Source: Flavobacteriaceae bacterium (lineage in GTDB: Bacteria; Bacteroidota; Bacteroidia; Flavobacteriales; Flavobacteriaceae). Taken from it: a stretch of DNA of 64,000 bases. This document shows, in pieces, positions 43,710 to 52,958 of the stretch. Position 1 is the first letter of the stretch. Each line of letters begins with the position of its first letter. The notes beneath the pieces are model-generated. The model was not told the origin of the DNA, did not search any database, and saw only the letters and a list, made by a program, of their open reading frames with translations. A program made the translations under genes and the position numbers. The DNA is taken from positions 23,333-87,332 of the forward strand of contig JAKMDI010000006.1 of assembly GCA_022428005.1 (NCBI GenBank), written 5' to 3'.

Positions 43710-46442
43710 ATGAGGAAAGAATTCAAACTCTTTATTGTGCTCGGCTTTTTGACCTTTCTTTACTTTGTTTTTATCAATCTAATGCCAGAAAAAAAGATAG
43801 ATTTTTCAGCTCAGGTAAAACCCATTTTAAACAAACATTGTATCTCTTGTCATGGGGGCGTTAAGAAAAATGCTGGTTTTAGTGTCTTATTTGAAGCCGA
43901 AGCACTTGGAATAACGCAATCAGGACAGCCAGCCATAGTTCCCGGTAATGCCAGTAAAAGTGAATTAATAAGACGACTGCATTACACGGACACAGAAATG
44001 CGGATGCCTTACAAAAAACCCGCCTTATCGAAATCTGAAATCAAAATATTAACAGATTGGATTGATCAAGGTGCAGAATGGGGGTCTCACTGGGCATATC
44101 TTCCAGTGGAAAAAGTGGAAACCCCTTTGACGGCATCTTCCTCATCAGACAATTTCATTGCCAACCCGATAGATTATTTTGTTGCCACAAGAATGGAGGA
44201 CAAGGGGCTGTTACCCAATCCATCGGCTCCAAAAAATATCTTGGCCCGGCGTTTGTCTTTTGACATCACCGGTTTGCCCCCAGATCCAGGTCATTTCTCA
44301 AGCTTTACATCTGGTGAGATCTCCTATGAGACATATTTAGACTTGCTCTTTCAAAGTTCTGCATACGGCGAAAAATGGGCCAGTTGGTGGTTGGATTTAG
44401 CCCGTTATGCGGATACCATGGGATTTGAAAAAGATCCCGGTAGAACCATATGGCAATACCGTGATTGGGTGATCAGGGCCCTGAATCGAGATCTGCCCTT
44501 TGGCCAATTCACCATAACCCAATTGGCAGGAGACCTTTTACCAGATCCTTCTACTGATCAATTGATAGCCACTGCATTTCATAGAAACACCATGAACAAT
44601 GATGAAGGCGGGACCGATGACGAAGAGTTTAGGGTAGCAGCCGTAATTGATCGGGTCAATACCACCTTCGATGTTTGGCAAAGTACCACCATGAGTTGTG
44701 TCCAGTGTCACAGCCACCCCTATGATCCTTTTAAGCACAATGAGTATTATCAAGTAATGGCATTCTTCAACAACACCCGAGACGAGGATGTTTCTGACGA
44801 AACCCCCAATCTGATGCATTTTAATCAAGAAGATGAGATTAAAATCGAGAAAACATTGGACTGGATTTCAGATTTTGGAGATTCAAAAACCGCAAATATA
44901 TTTAAAGATTTTATCAGATATAAGGAACCAAAATACCCTTCCCATCATTTTGAGATTCTTAAAAACGGTTTTGTATCGGGCCCTGCAATGGGCTTACGAA
45001 AGGGCGGTGCTGCTTTTATGAAAAACGTAAATCCTTTGGGGTACCAAAAACTCTATTTGAAATACGTGGGAAAAACCAATGGTGCCAAACTCGTATTTAG
45101 AAAAAACAGTCTCGACGGAAAGATTATCGGTACTTTTAATATCAAAAAAGAAGGGAATAATCCTAACGGAAGCAAAGGTCCTGTAATAGCTACTTTGGAC
45201 ATCTCCAAAGAAACGGCTCCTTTTGACTTGTATGTTTCACTTCAAACCAGTAATAGCCAATTCCAAAGAGAGCACTTACAGCTTCATTGGATTGCATTTC
45301 TTCCAGAAATACCAGGTATTGACAAAAAAGGGCATGCTATTGTCAACAATTCTCTAATTGAATTATTGAATACCAAAGGAGATCTCACCCCCATTATGGT
45401 GGAAAATCCGCAACACATGAAAAGAAAAACCCATGTGTTTGACCGCGGTAACTGGCGGGTCAAAAAAGAAGCTGTTCCGCCTGGGGTACCTCAAACCCTA
45501 AACCCTTGGGAGGAGCGGTGGGAAAATAATCGATTGGGCTTTGCCAAATGGCTCGTAGACAAAGAAAATCCCCTCACAGCCCGAACACTGGTGAACCGTG
45601 TTTGGTATCAGATTTTTGGTAGGGGATTGGTCAACACCATTGAGGACATGGGAACCATGTCGGACCCTCCTTCGCATCCTGCTCTGTTGGATTGGCTTGC
45701 TTATGAGTTTATGCACTCCATGAACTGGAGTGTCAAAACTTTGATTAAAACCATTTTGATGTCTTCAACTTACCAGCAGAGTTCGGTCATTTCAAAAGAA
45801 AAATTGGCGGTAGATTCTGAAAACACCTATTACGCCCGAGGACCGCGATTGAGGCTATCCGCCGAGCAAATTAGAGACCAAGCACTCTATATATCAGGTT
45901 TGTTAAGCGATAAAATGTATGGCCCTGGAGTGATGCCACCCCAGCCCGAGGGCATTTGGGAGCATGCCTACTTGGGTAACCTTTGGAAAACCAGTACAGG
46001 TTCGGATCGCTACAGGAGAGGGGTTTACACCTACCTAAAAAGAACCAGTCCCTATCCCTCCATGATTACTTTTGATGCTGGGAGTAGAGAAGTTTGTTTG
46101 GTGGGGCGTTCTCCTACCAACACACCACTTCAAGCATTGGTAACCCTGAACGATCCAGTTTATTTAGAGGCTGCCATGCATTTTGCTAAAAATCAACAAA
46201 GGGAAAAAATCGAAAACACCATCAGTGAGATGTATCAAAAGGCCACCTTTAGAGATTTGGAAGCAAAAAAAATGGAGACGCTGCTGACGCTTTTTTACGA
46301 ATCAAAAAAAGTATTTGAAGCCGATCCCGACCAACTAAAAGATTTTTTTGGACTGGGTGAAGCGGTGGATGCCACCACTGCATCACTCGCTATAGTTGCC
46401 AACGCCATTATGAACTTAGATGAATTTTTAACCCATGGATAG
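43710..46442 (+). CDS. PSCyt1/DUF1549/DUF1553 planctomycete-type cytochrome c protein
   Basis: 910 residues. An N-terminal membrane anchor (about 6-24) is followed by a cytochrome-like PSCyt1 domain with the haem motif CISCH (Cys44, Cys47, His48). Next is DUF1549 (about 145-360, NPIDYFVATRMEDKGLLP and a second CVQCH near residue 330), a beta-sandwich-like middle, and DUF1553 (about 590-860, NRLGFAKWLVDKENPLTARTLVNRVWYQIFGRGLVNT). The architecture is abundant in Planctomycetota and Verrucomicrobiota and its function is not established. It overlaps the downstream DUF1501 gene by 8 bases, a pairing that is typical. Two CxxCH motifs suggest covalent haem and electron transfer outside the cytoplasm. 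Confidence 0.88.
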   Translation: MRKEFKLFIVLGFLTFLYFVFINLMPEKKIDFSAQVKPILNKHCISCHGGVKKNAGFSVLFEAEALGITQSGQPAIVPGNASKSELIRRLHYTDTEMRMPYKKPALSKSEIKILTDWIDQGAEWGSHWAYLPVEKVETPLTASSSSDNFIANPIDYFVATRMEDKGLLPNPSAPKNILARRLSFDITGLPPDPGHFSSFTSGEISYETYLDLLFQSSAYGEKWASWWLDLARYADTMGFEKDPGRTIWQYRDWVIRALNRDLPFGQFTITQLAGDLLPDPSTDQLIATAFHRNTMNNDEGGTDDEEFRVAAVIDRVNTTFDVWQSTTMSCVQCHSHPYDPFKHNEYYQVMAFFNNTRDEDVSDETPNLMHFNQEDEIKIEKTLDWISDFGDSKTANIFKDFIRYKEPKYPSHHFEILKNGFVSGPAMGLRKGGAAFMKNVNPLGYQKLYLKYVGKTNGAKLVFRKNSLDGKIIGTFNIKKEGNNPNGSKGPVIATLDISKETAPFDLYVSLQTSNSQFQREHLQLHWIAFLPEIPGIDKKGHAIVNNSLIELLNTKGDLTPIMVENPQHMKRKTHVFDRGNWRVKKEAVPPGVPQTLNPWEERWENNRLGFAKWLVDKENPLTARTLVNRVWYQIFGRGLVNTIEDMGTMSDPPSHPALLDWLAYEFMHSMNWSVKTLIKTILMSSTYQQSSVISKEKLAVDSENTYYARGPRLRLSAEQIRDQALYISGLLSDKMYGPGVMPPQPEGIWEHAYLGNLWKTSTGSDRYRRGVYTYLKRTSPYPSMITFDAGSREVCLVGRSPTNTPLQALVTLNDPVYLEAAMHFAKNQQREKIENTISEMYQKATFRDLEAKKMETLLTLFYESKKVFEADPDQLKDFFGLGEAVDATTASLAIVANAIMNLDEFLTHG

Positions 46443-47928
46443 AATAGAGAAACTAATTGCTGAGCAGCGCCTTACGGAAGCCCAATTCAATAGTAGGAGA
46501 CATTTTATAAAAGATTGTACATTGGGGTTAGGGGGTCTTGCTCTAGGGGGTCTATTCAATTCCTGTTCGACGGGCACCCCAAAAACACCGCGCTACACTT
46601 TGGATAGATCCTTAAATCCAATGGCTGCACTACCCGCCCCCTTTTTACCGAAAGTAAAAAGTGTGATCTATTTACACATGGTAGGTGCTCCATCACAGTT
46701 AGAGCTATTCGACTACAAACCAGAGTTAGCAAAATTGCACAACAAGCCCTGTCCGCCATCTTTATTGGATGAAAAGAAGTTTGCTTTTATACAGGGAGTT
46801 CCAAATATGTTAGGGCCTCAGGCCACTTTTAATCGCGCAGGTGCCACTGGAAACTGGGTGTCTAACCATTTACCTCATTTCAAAAAAATAATTGATGAAG
46901 TAGCTTTCCTAAAGGCAGTACATACCGATCAATTTAATCATGGTCCAGCGCAGTTGCTGATGCAAACAGGAAGCCCAAGGGTAGGAAGACCCAGTATTGG
47001 GTCGTGGGTTACCTATGGATTGGGTTCAGAAAATAACAACCTCCCTGGATTTGTTGTCCTCACCTCTGGAGGTACACCCGATGCTGGAAAAAGTGTTTGG
47101 GGAAGTGGGTTTCTTCCATCTGTGTACCAAGGAGTGCATTGTAGGTCAAAGGGCGACCCTGTTCTTTATCTGAAAGATCCAAAAGGAGTTTCCAGAGGGT
47201 TAAAAAAGAAAGTATTAGAATCCATCAACGAGATCAACTACCAGGAATATCAAAAATTTGGTGATCCTGAGGTTCTGACTAGGATTAATCAATATGAAAT
47301 GGCCTACAGAATGCAGGTGTCTGTTCCTGAGGTTATGGACATTGACAAAGAACCCGATACCATTAAAGAAATGTATGGGGTAAAACCAGGTAAAGAAGCT
47401 TTTGCTAACAACTGTTTGTTGGCGCGTAAAATGGTAGAACAAGGGGTTCGTTTTGTTCAATTGTACGATTGGGGTTGGGACTCTCATGGTGCCAGTCCCG
47501 GAGAAGCCCTTGACTCAGGGTTTTTGAGAAAATGTAAAGAAACCGACCGCCCCATCTCTGCCCTGATTCTCGATCTTAAGCAAAGAGGTTTGTTGGAGGA
47601 GACTTTGATCGTTTGGGGAGGTGAATTTGGGCGCACCCCTATGTGGGAAAACCGTTTGGGAATACAAAACTCTCCTGGCAGAGACCATCAAGGGGATGCC
47701 TTTACGATGTGGATGGCAGGTGGCGGAATCAAAAAAGGCGCAGTGCACGGTGCAACCGACGAAATTGGCTATTCGGGTGTAGAGGGACGGGTTTCTGTCC
47801 ACGACATCCAAGCGACGATCCTTCACCTGTTGGGTTTTCACCACGAGGAGTTTACCTATGATTTTCAGGGAAGACCTTTCCGACTTACCGATGTTGCTGG
47901 AAATATTATCAATGAAATTTTGGCTTAA
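46435..47928 (+). CDS. DUF1501 protein, Tat-exported
   Basis: 497 residues. A twin-arginine signal is present (SRRHFIKDCTLGLGGLALGG, ending near NSCST with a possible lipobox Cys). The body belongs to DUF1501, which has an alkaline-phosphatase/sulfatase-like fold: YLHMVGAPSQLELFDYKP, HGPAQLLMQTGSPRVGRPSIGSW, QLYDWGWDSHG, and VWGGEFGRTP with GRDHQGDAFTMWMAGGG. Asp, His and Glu residues in these blocks probably bind metal. DUF1501 genes almost always follow DUF1549/DUF1553 genes, as here with an 8-base overlap. No reaction is established. The next gene starts immediately after its stop. Confidence 0.88.
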   Translation: MDRIEKLIAEQRLTEAQFNSRRHFIKDCTLGLGGLALGGLFNSCSTGTPKTPRYTLDRSLNPMAALPAPFLPKVKSVIYLHMVGAPSQLELFDYKPELAKLHNKPCPPSLLDEKKFAFIQGVPNMLGPQATFNRAGATGNWVSNHLPHFKKIIDEVAFLKAVHTDQFNHGPAQLLMQTGSPRVGRPSIGSWVTYGLGSENNNLPGFVVLTSGGTPDAGKSVWGSGFLPSVYQGVHCRSKGDPVLYLKDPKGVSRGLKKKVLESINEINYQEYQKFGDPEVLTRINQYEMAYRMQVSVPEVMDIDKEPDTIKEMYGVKPGKEAFANNCLLARKMVEQGVRFVQLYDWGWDSHGASPGEALDSGFLRKCKETDRPISALILDLKQRGLLEETLIVWGGEFGRTPMWENRLGIQNSPGRDHQGDAFTMWMAGGGIKKGAVHGATDEIGYSGVEGRVSVHDIQATILHLLGFHHEEFTYDFQGRPFRLTDVAGNIINEILA

Positions 47929-49296
47929 GTGGAATTCCTAATCGACCTTTTTGGGCGTTTCCACCCTTTGATAGTGCATTTACCCATTGGATTTTTACTC
48001 ATGGGTCTCATGATGATGGTTTATGATCGTCGTGCTAATAAACACATTAAAATCATTCATTTTACTTTTTTTTGGGGCAGCTGCGCCACACTTCTATCAG
48101 TCTTTTCTGGAGTCGTTCAATACGTTAGAGAAGGCTATTCTTGGGAAGCGGTCAAAGGTCATTTGATTATGGGCGTACTCACTTTTATTGTATCTTTTTT
48201 ACTTTACCTAAAACTCAGAGGTTTTAACTTTTTAAATCGTTTTTCAAAATCATTTTTAGCTTATGGGCTGCTAATAACCTTAATTTTTACTGGACATTTG
48301 GGAGGCAACCTAACCCATGGAAAAGATCACCTAACAGAACCATTACCCGTGGGTGTAAAAACTGTTTTAGGCCTGCAGCTCCCCCCAAAGAAATTGATAT
48401 TAACACCTGATTCTTATGATCAACTTTCCTTGTACAGCGGAGTTGTGCAAGTCATTTTAGATCAAAAATGTGTGAGCTGTCACAACCCCAAAAAATCCAA
48501 AGGAGGTCTTTTGTTACACAATTATAAAGGAATCTTAACAGGCGGGGAGGGCGGACCCATAATTTCCAAAACAAGAGCTGAGGACAGTGAAATGATCAAA
48601 AGGATATTGCTTCCCAAAAACAAAAAAAAGCACATGCCTCCGAAAGCAAAAACCCAGCTGAGCACAGCAGAGGTCAGATTGTTAGAAGAATGGATTGCTA
48701 AAGGAGCGCCCGAAAATACTACTATAGCTGCATTGGGATTGAAGCGCAATATGTTTGCCACTTTTTTTCCGAAAGACGAAACAGGAATTTTCCCCAACCT
48801 AAAATTACCAGCCCTCAGTAGTAGTGTGATGGATTCTCTAAGAAGTTTTGGGCTACTGGTGGCTCCTTTGTATAAAAAATCAACGTTATTAAAAATTTCT
48901 GCCCTGAATGTACCAAAATTTGACGACGAGATGTCTGTATTTTTGCTAAAGGCAAAAAACCACATCGTAGATTTGGATCTTGGACATACCCAAGTCACCG
49001 ATGGTATATTTGAGGTGCTTAAAGAGCTCAAAAACTTAACGATTTTAAAGTTGGACAATACCAAAGTAAAAGGCAAGGGGATCGGTCGTATAAAAAGGCT
49101 AAAAAACTTAAAGGAGATTAATTTGGTCAACACCACTATATCGAGAGCTGTAGCCGATTCATTGTCCTCTTTTTCGTACCTACAAAAAGTCTATTTGTAT
49201 GGTGCTATAGATCCAAAGCACGCTCTTGAAATTAATAACCGATCCGATATTACCTTTGAAATGGGCAATTACATATTAGAAACTTTTGATCCCTAG
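47929..49296 (+). CDS. Membrane protein with DUF2231-like domain, cytochrome c domain and LRR-like tail
   Basis: 455 residues from a GTG start that follows the previous stop directly; the next in-frame ATG (48001) would delete the first half of helix 1. FHPLIVHLPIGFLLMG and three further helices form a DUF2231-like membrane part (about 1-130). A PSCyt1-type domain follows with the haem motif CVSCHNPKKSKGG near residues 184-196 and MPPKAKTQLSTAEVRLLEEWIAKGAPE. The C-terminal part (about 300-445) has leucine-rich-repeat-like units such as LKELKNLTILKLDNTKVKGKG. This is a Planctomycetes-style design and would couple a membrane module to haem. It likely works with the two upstream gene products. 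Confidence 0.8.
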   Translation: MEFLIDLFGRFHPLIVHLPIGFLLMGLMMMVYDRRANKHIKIIHFTFFWGSCATLLSVFSGVVQYVREGYSWEAVKGHLIMGVLTFIVSFLLYLKLRGFNFLNRFSKSFLAYGLLITLIFTGHLGGNLTHGKDHLTEPLPVGVKTVLGLQLPPKKLILTPDSYDQLSLYSGVVQVILDQKCVSCHNPKKSKGGLLLHNYKGILTGGEGGPIISKTRAEDSEMIKRILLPKNKKKHMPPKAKTQLSTAEVRLLEEWIAKGAPENTTIAALGLKRNMFATFFPKDETGIFPNLKLPALSSSVMDSLRSFGLLVAPLYKKSTLLKISALNVPKFDDEMSVFLLKAKNHIVDLDLGHTQVTDGIFEVLKELKNLTILKLDNTKVKGKGIGRIKRLKNLKEINLVNTTISRAVADSLSSFSYLQKVYLYGAIDPKHALEINNRSDITFEMGNYILETFDP

Positions 49297-49362
49297 AAAA
49301 AAAGTAATTAATATGCATGCCACTGATGAATTTTGTAAATTAAAAACCCAAACAACATTATA

Positions 49363-50760
49363 ATGTCAATTGATCGAAGAAATTTTTTAAAGAAAACCTC
49401 ATTATCAACTGCAGCCATTGTAACAGCACCCTTAATTACCAATTGTGAGACTACTGTTGAGCAGCAAGCTCCCTCTGGGGGGATGTATATGGGAGATTAC
49501 GCGGCTGCAAAATTAAATACTGTTCGGGCAGCTTTTATAGGAGTGGGCAGTCGTGGTGGTGGTCACCTAAAGTTTTTTGCAGGTTTGCCTGGGACAGAAG
49601 TGGTTGCCCTGAGTGATTTGTATGAAGATAAGGTCAATGAAAAATTGTCCATGGTAAAAGAAATGTCTGATCCAACCCGACACACTAATATTGCTACTTA
49701 CTCGGGGGGTGAGCAGTTGTGGAAAAAAATGCTTGAGGAAGTTAAACCCGATGTGGTCTTTATTGCCACGAATTGGAACAACCATGCACCAATGGCCATT
49801 GAAGCCATGAATCAAGGCGCTCATGCTTTTGTTGAAGTTCCATTGGCGGTATCGGTTAGTGATCTCTGGGAAATTATCAATACCTCAGAAAAAACCCAAA
49901 AACATTGTATGATGATGGAAAACGTCAATTATGGTAGAACCGAATTGATGTATTTAAACATGTGCAGAAAAGGGGTGATCGGAGATTTATTACATGCGGA
50001 AGCAGCTTACATCCACGAACTTCGAGGTCAAATGCGACAAGAGGAGCGGGGCACTGGATCGTGGAGAACTCCTCACTATGCAAGCGGAAAAGGGAACTTA
50101 TATCCTACCCATGGATTGGGACCAGTGGCCCAATACATGAGCTTGGCCAGAAAAGAGGACAACTTTAAGAGTATCGTTTCGTATTCAACGCCTGCGATGG
50201 GGAGAAAGCTCTATGCTGAGAAGCATTTTTCGGCCGACCATAAGTGGAACGAATTGGACTTCAGCAATGGTGACCTAAATACCTCTATCATAAAAACCGA
50301 ACTGGGAAGAACGATTATGGTACAATGGGACGAAACCAGTCCCAGGCCCTATTCAAGACTTAACTTAGTGCAAGGAACCCGAGGCACATTAGCGGGATTT
50401 CCTACCCGAGTAGCCCTGGAGGGAGGCGTGCTAGGAATTACCGATGATCACCACCGGTGGGTGGAAGGAGCAGACCTGGATAAAGTGTATGAAAAATATG
50501 ACCACCCGCTCTATAAACGCCTCAATGAAAAATCAAAATCCAGTGGTCATGGTGGAATGGACGGTATTATGATGTTTCGCATCGTAGAGTGCCTTAGACT
50601 CGGCCAACCTTTGGATCAGAATGTCTATGAAGGCGCTTTTTGGAGTGCGGTGACCGAGCTCAGCGGAAAATCCATTGAACTAGATGGGGCGCCTCAAACA
50701 TTTCCTGATTTTACTCGAGGCAACTGGAAAACCACCGAACCTTTGGATATTATAGCCTAA
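49363..50760 (+). CDS. GH109-like Gfo/Idh/MocA protein, Tat-exported lipoprotein
   Basis: 465 residues. A twin-arginine signal (DRRNFLKKTSLS) ends at a lipobox-like LITNCETT. The Rossmann motif FIGVGSRGGGHLKF, then VFIATNWNNHAPMA, VEVPLAVS, MMENVNYGRTELMYLNM, GNLYPTHGLGPVAQYM and TSPRPYSRLNLVQGTRG are the characteristic blocks of GH109 proteins, NAD-dependent glycosidases first known as alpha-N-acetylgalactosaminidases that work by transient C3 oxidation. The usual EKP is EVP here, as in GH109. Exported NAD enzymes carry tightly bound cofactor, which fits Tat. It is 66 bases after the cytochrome-like gene and before a DUF1080 gene. The sugar specificity is open. Confidence 0.85.
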   Translation: MSIDRRNFLKKTSLSTAAIVTAPLITNCETTVEQQAPSGGMYMGDYAAAKLNTVRAAFIGVGSRGGGHLKFFAGLPGTEVVALSDLYEDKVNEKLSMVKEMSDPTRHTNIATYSGGEQLWKKMLEEVKPDVVFIATNWNNHAPMAIEAMNQGAHAFVEVPLAVSVSDLWEIINTSEKTQKHCMMMENVNYGRTELMYLNMCRKGVIGDLLHAEAAYIHELRGQMRQEERGTGSWRTPHYASGKGNLYPTHGLGPVAQYMSLARKEDNFKSIVSYSTPAMGRKLYAEKHFSADHKWNELDFSNGDLNTSIIKTELGRTIMVQWDETSPRPYSRLNLVQGTRGTLAGFPTRVALEGGVLGITDDHHRWVEGADLDKVYEKYDHPLYKRLNEKSKSSGHGGMDGIMMFRIVECLRLGQPLDQNVYEGAFWSAVTELSGKSIELDGAPQTFPDFTRGNWKTTEPLDIIA

Positions 50761-50825
50761 ATATTGTGCAGCTATTATCTTGTGCATATAAAACTAATTT
50801 TACGCATTTAATCACATTAATAACA

Positions 50826-51545
50826 ATGAAAAAAATTATATACACGATCTCGATATTTGCTTTTATTGCATGTACGGAGCAACCCAAGAAAAAAGCCGAT
50901 GACTGGATTACATTATTTGACGGCACTTCCCTGGAAGGTTGGAGGGCCTATAACGGAGATCAAATGCCTCCAGGTTGGAAAATTGTAGACGAAATATTGA
51001 CGTTTACTACAGATCAGATTTTAGAAAAGGACTACGACTACAAGGGCAGTAGAGATATTATTTATGGCGCTGAGGAATTCGACAACTTTGAACTCTACGT
51101 AGAGTGGAATATCCCCAAAGGAGGCAACAGTGGTATTTTCTATCACCTGAAAGAAGGTTATAATGGACCTCCTGAGGTAGCCCCCGAATACCAACTCCTG
51201 GATGATGAAAATTATTCAGAAATCCATAACTATGAACTGAAGGACTGGCAACTAACAGGAGCTGATTATGCCATGCACGTTCCTGACAAAACTCAAAAAA
51301 CACTTTACCCCCCGGGGGAATGGAACAGCAGTAGAATTGTTTTTACACCAGAAAAGGTTGAACATTGGCTCAATGGAAAAAAAATACTTTCCTTCAAACC
51401 ATGGACAGAGGATTGGTACAAAAGAAGAAATTCTGGGAAATGGAACAATGCTCCTGATTATGGAAAATTCAAATCAGGATTTATTGGCTTTCAAGATCAC
51501 GGAAGTAATCTATCTTTTAGGAATATTAAAATCAAAAGACTTTAA
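50826..51545 (+). CDS. DUF1080 (3-keto-glycoside hydrolase/lyase-like) lipoprotein, second copy
   Basis: 239 residues from the ATG at 50826. A GTG 60 bases upstream is in frame but would put a polar tail before the signal peptide. The lipoprotein signal ends at FAFIACTEQ. DUF1080 features: WITLFDGTSLEGWRAYNG, NFELYVEWNIPKGGNSGIFYHL, PEYQLLDDENY, WNSSRIVFTPEKVEHWLNG and SGFIGFQDHGSNLSFRNIKIKRL. It is of the subgroup with EYQLLDD and HG, distinct from the copy at 42747-43442, so the two may act on different keto-sugars. It lies between two exported Gfo/Idh/MocA genes, the classic partnership for a 3-keto-glycoside route. Confidence 0.88.
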   Translation: MKKIIYTISIFAFIACTEQPKKKADDWITLFDGTSLEGWRAYNGDQMPPGWKIVDEILTFTTDQILEKDYDYKGSRDIIYGAEEFDNFELYVEWNIPKGGNSGIFYHLKEGYNGPPEVAPEYQLLDDENYSEIHNYELKDWQLTGADYAMHVPDKTQKTLYPPGEWNSSRIVFTPEKVEHWLNGKKILSFKPWTEDWYKRRNSGKWNNAPDYGKFKSGFIGFQDHGSNLSFRNIKIKRL

Positions 51546-51556
51546 TTTTATCAACT

Positions 51557-52897
51557 ATGAAAAAAAGAGATTTTTTAAAAACTTCTTTGGCGGCTGCCAC
51601 TACGGCTTTCCTTCCTAAGACAATTATGGCGATGGGAAAGACAAAAGATCTGTTGAGAACCGCCCATATTGGAGTAGGGGGCATGGGATTTAGTGATTTG
51701 AAGTCCATCGCTTCACATCCAAAGGTAAAGGTAGTGGCCTTGTGCGATGTAGATTCCAATGCTATTGCCAAAGCCAGCTCGATTTACCCCGACGCAAAAA
51801 CTTTTAAAGATTATCGGGTCATGCTCAAATCTTTAGCGAATGAGGTAGATGCTGTTGTGGTTTCTACTCCCGATCACAGCCACGCTCCTGCATCCATTAT
51901 GGCCATGGAAATGAATAAAGCTGTTTATTGTCAAAAACCTTTAGCACATCATGTCTCTGAAGTGCGCGATATGCGCCACATTGCAGCAGAAAAAAAATTA
52001 GTCACCCAAATGGGGATTCAGGTACACTCCTTTTATGATTACAAACTGGCTACCCTATTGATTCAATCTGGTATTATTGGAAAAGTCAGTCGGGTAAGAG
52101 CATGGTCTCCAAAAAACTGGGGCTTTGACGGACCAAAGCCCAATGGCGCTGACCCCATCCCCTCCAACTTCGATTGGAACCTTTGGTTAGGAACAGCAGA
52201 AAAACGTCCCTTTAAGGAAAAAGTATACCACCCAGGTAACTGGAGAAAACTCGTTGATTTTGGTTGTGGAACACTTGGAGACATGGGTGTTCATATTTTT
52301 GATACCCCCTACAACGCCTTAGCGTTAGATGTTCCCAATACCATAAAAAACAGCTGTAGGAAGCCCAATGGTTTTGGTTATCCAGAAAAAAATGAAGTGA
52401 TCTACACTTTTCCTGGCACGCAATACACCACGAAAAACTTTGAATGGGTATGGCACGATGGAAAAGGAGCACCAGATTCTCATAAAGAACTCAGACTCCC
52501 CGATAAAGAAAAATTACCACTGCAAGGTGCCATGTTCATGGGAGAGAAAGGAAGATTGCTTTTACCCCACTTTATGCAACCACCACGATTGATTGTAGAA
52601 GGCAAATACGTTGCAATAGACATTAAAAAATACGATCCAGACAATAAACTGGGGATCACAGTAAACGATTATGAGAGAGATGCCCCAAAGCACTACCACC
52701 AATTTGTGGATGCCTGCTTGGGGACCGATGTGGCCTCTGCTCCATTTTCCTATGCTTCAAGGTTGACAGAGACCATTTTGTTGGGAGTTATTGCGGGTAG
52801 ATTTCCCAACAAGACCTTACATTGGGATTCGAAAAACGCGCGTTTTAAAGAAAGTGAAGCCAATCAATATTTGACGGGTAAAAATCGCAGTTTCTGA
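51557..52897 (+). CDS. Gfo/Idh/MocA-family oxidoreductase, exported
   Basis: 446 residues. The signal has a Tat-like start (KKRDFLKTSLAAATTA, KR in place of RR) ending near IMAMG. The Rossmann motif is HIGVGGMGFSDL, then VVVSTPDHSHAPASIMAM, and CQKPLAHHVSEVRDM in place of the usual EKP block. The C-terminal domain has GTLGDMGVHIFDTPYNAL, with the conserved His. It resembles periplasmic sugar 3-dehydrogenase candidates that are paired with DUF1080 proteins; here the DUF1080 gene ends 11 bases upstream. The predicted reaction is oxidation of a glycoside at C3 with bound NAD. The gene converges on doxX with a 61-base gap. Confidence 0.87.
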   Translation: MKKRDFLKTSLAAATTAFLPKTIMAMGKTKDLLRTAHIGVGGMGFSDLKSIASHPKVKVVALCDVDSNAIAKASSIYPDAKTFKDYRVMLKSLANEVDAVVVSTPDHSHAPASIMAMEMNKAVYCQKPLAHHVSEVRDMRHIAAEKKLVTQMGIQVHSFYDYKLATLLIQSGIIGKVSRVRAWSPKNWGFDGPKPNGADPIPSNFDWNLWLGTAEKRPFKEKVYHPGNWRKLVDFGCGTLGDMGVHIFDTPYNALALDVPNTIKNSCRKPNGFGYPEKNEVIYTFPGTQYTTKNFEWVWHDGKGAPDSHKELRLPDKEKLPLQGAMFMGEKGRLLLPHFMQPPRLIVEGKYVAIDIKKYDPDNKLGITVNDYERDAPKHYHQFVDACLGTDVASAPFSYASRLTETILLGVIAGRFPNKTLHWDSKNARFKESEANQYLTGKNRSF

Positions 52898-52958
52898 TTT
52901 TAAGCTGCCTTTCAACTGCCATCCCCGTCGCTCAAATTGAGAATTATAGCGGTTTTTA

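Noticed and set aside
48522..49136. Minus-strand open frame of 204 codons inside the cytochrome/LRR-like gene
   Set aside because: The forward frame has haem and repeat motifs; the reverse frame shows Phe/Ser/Leu-rich low-information sequence.
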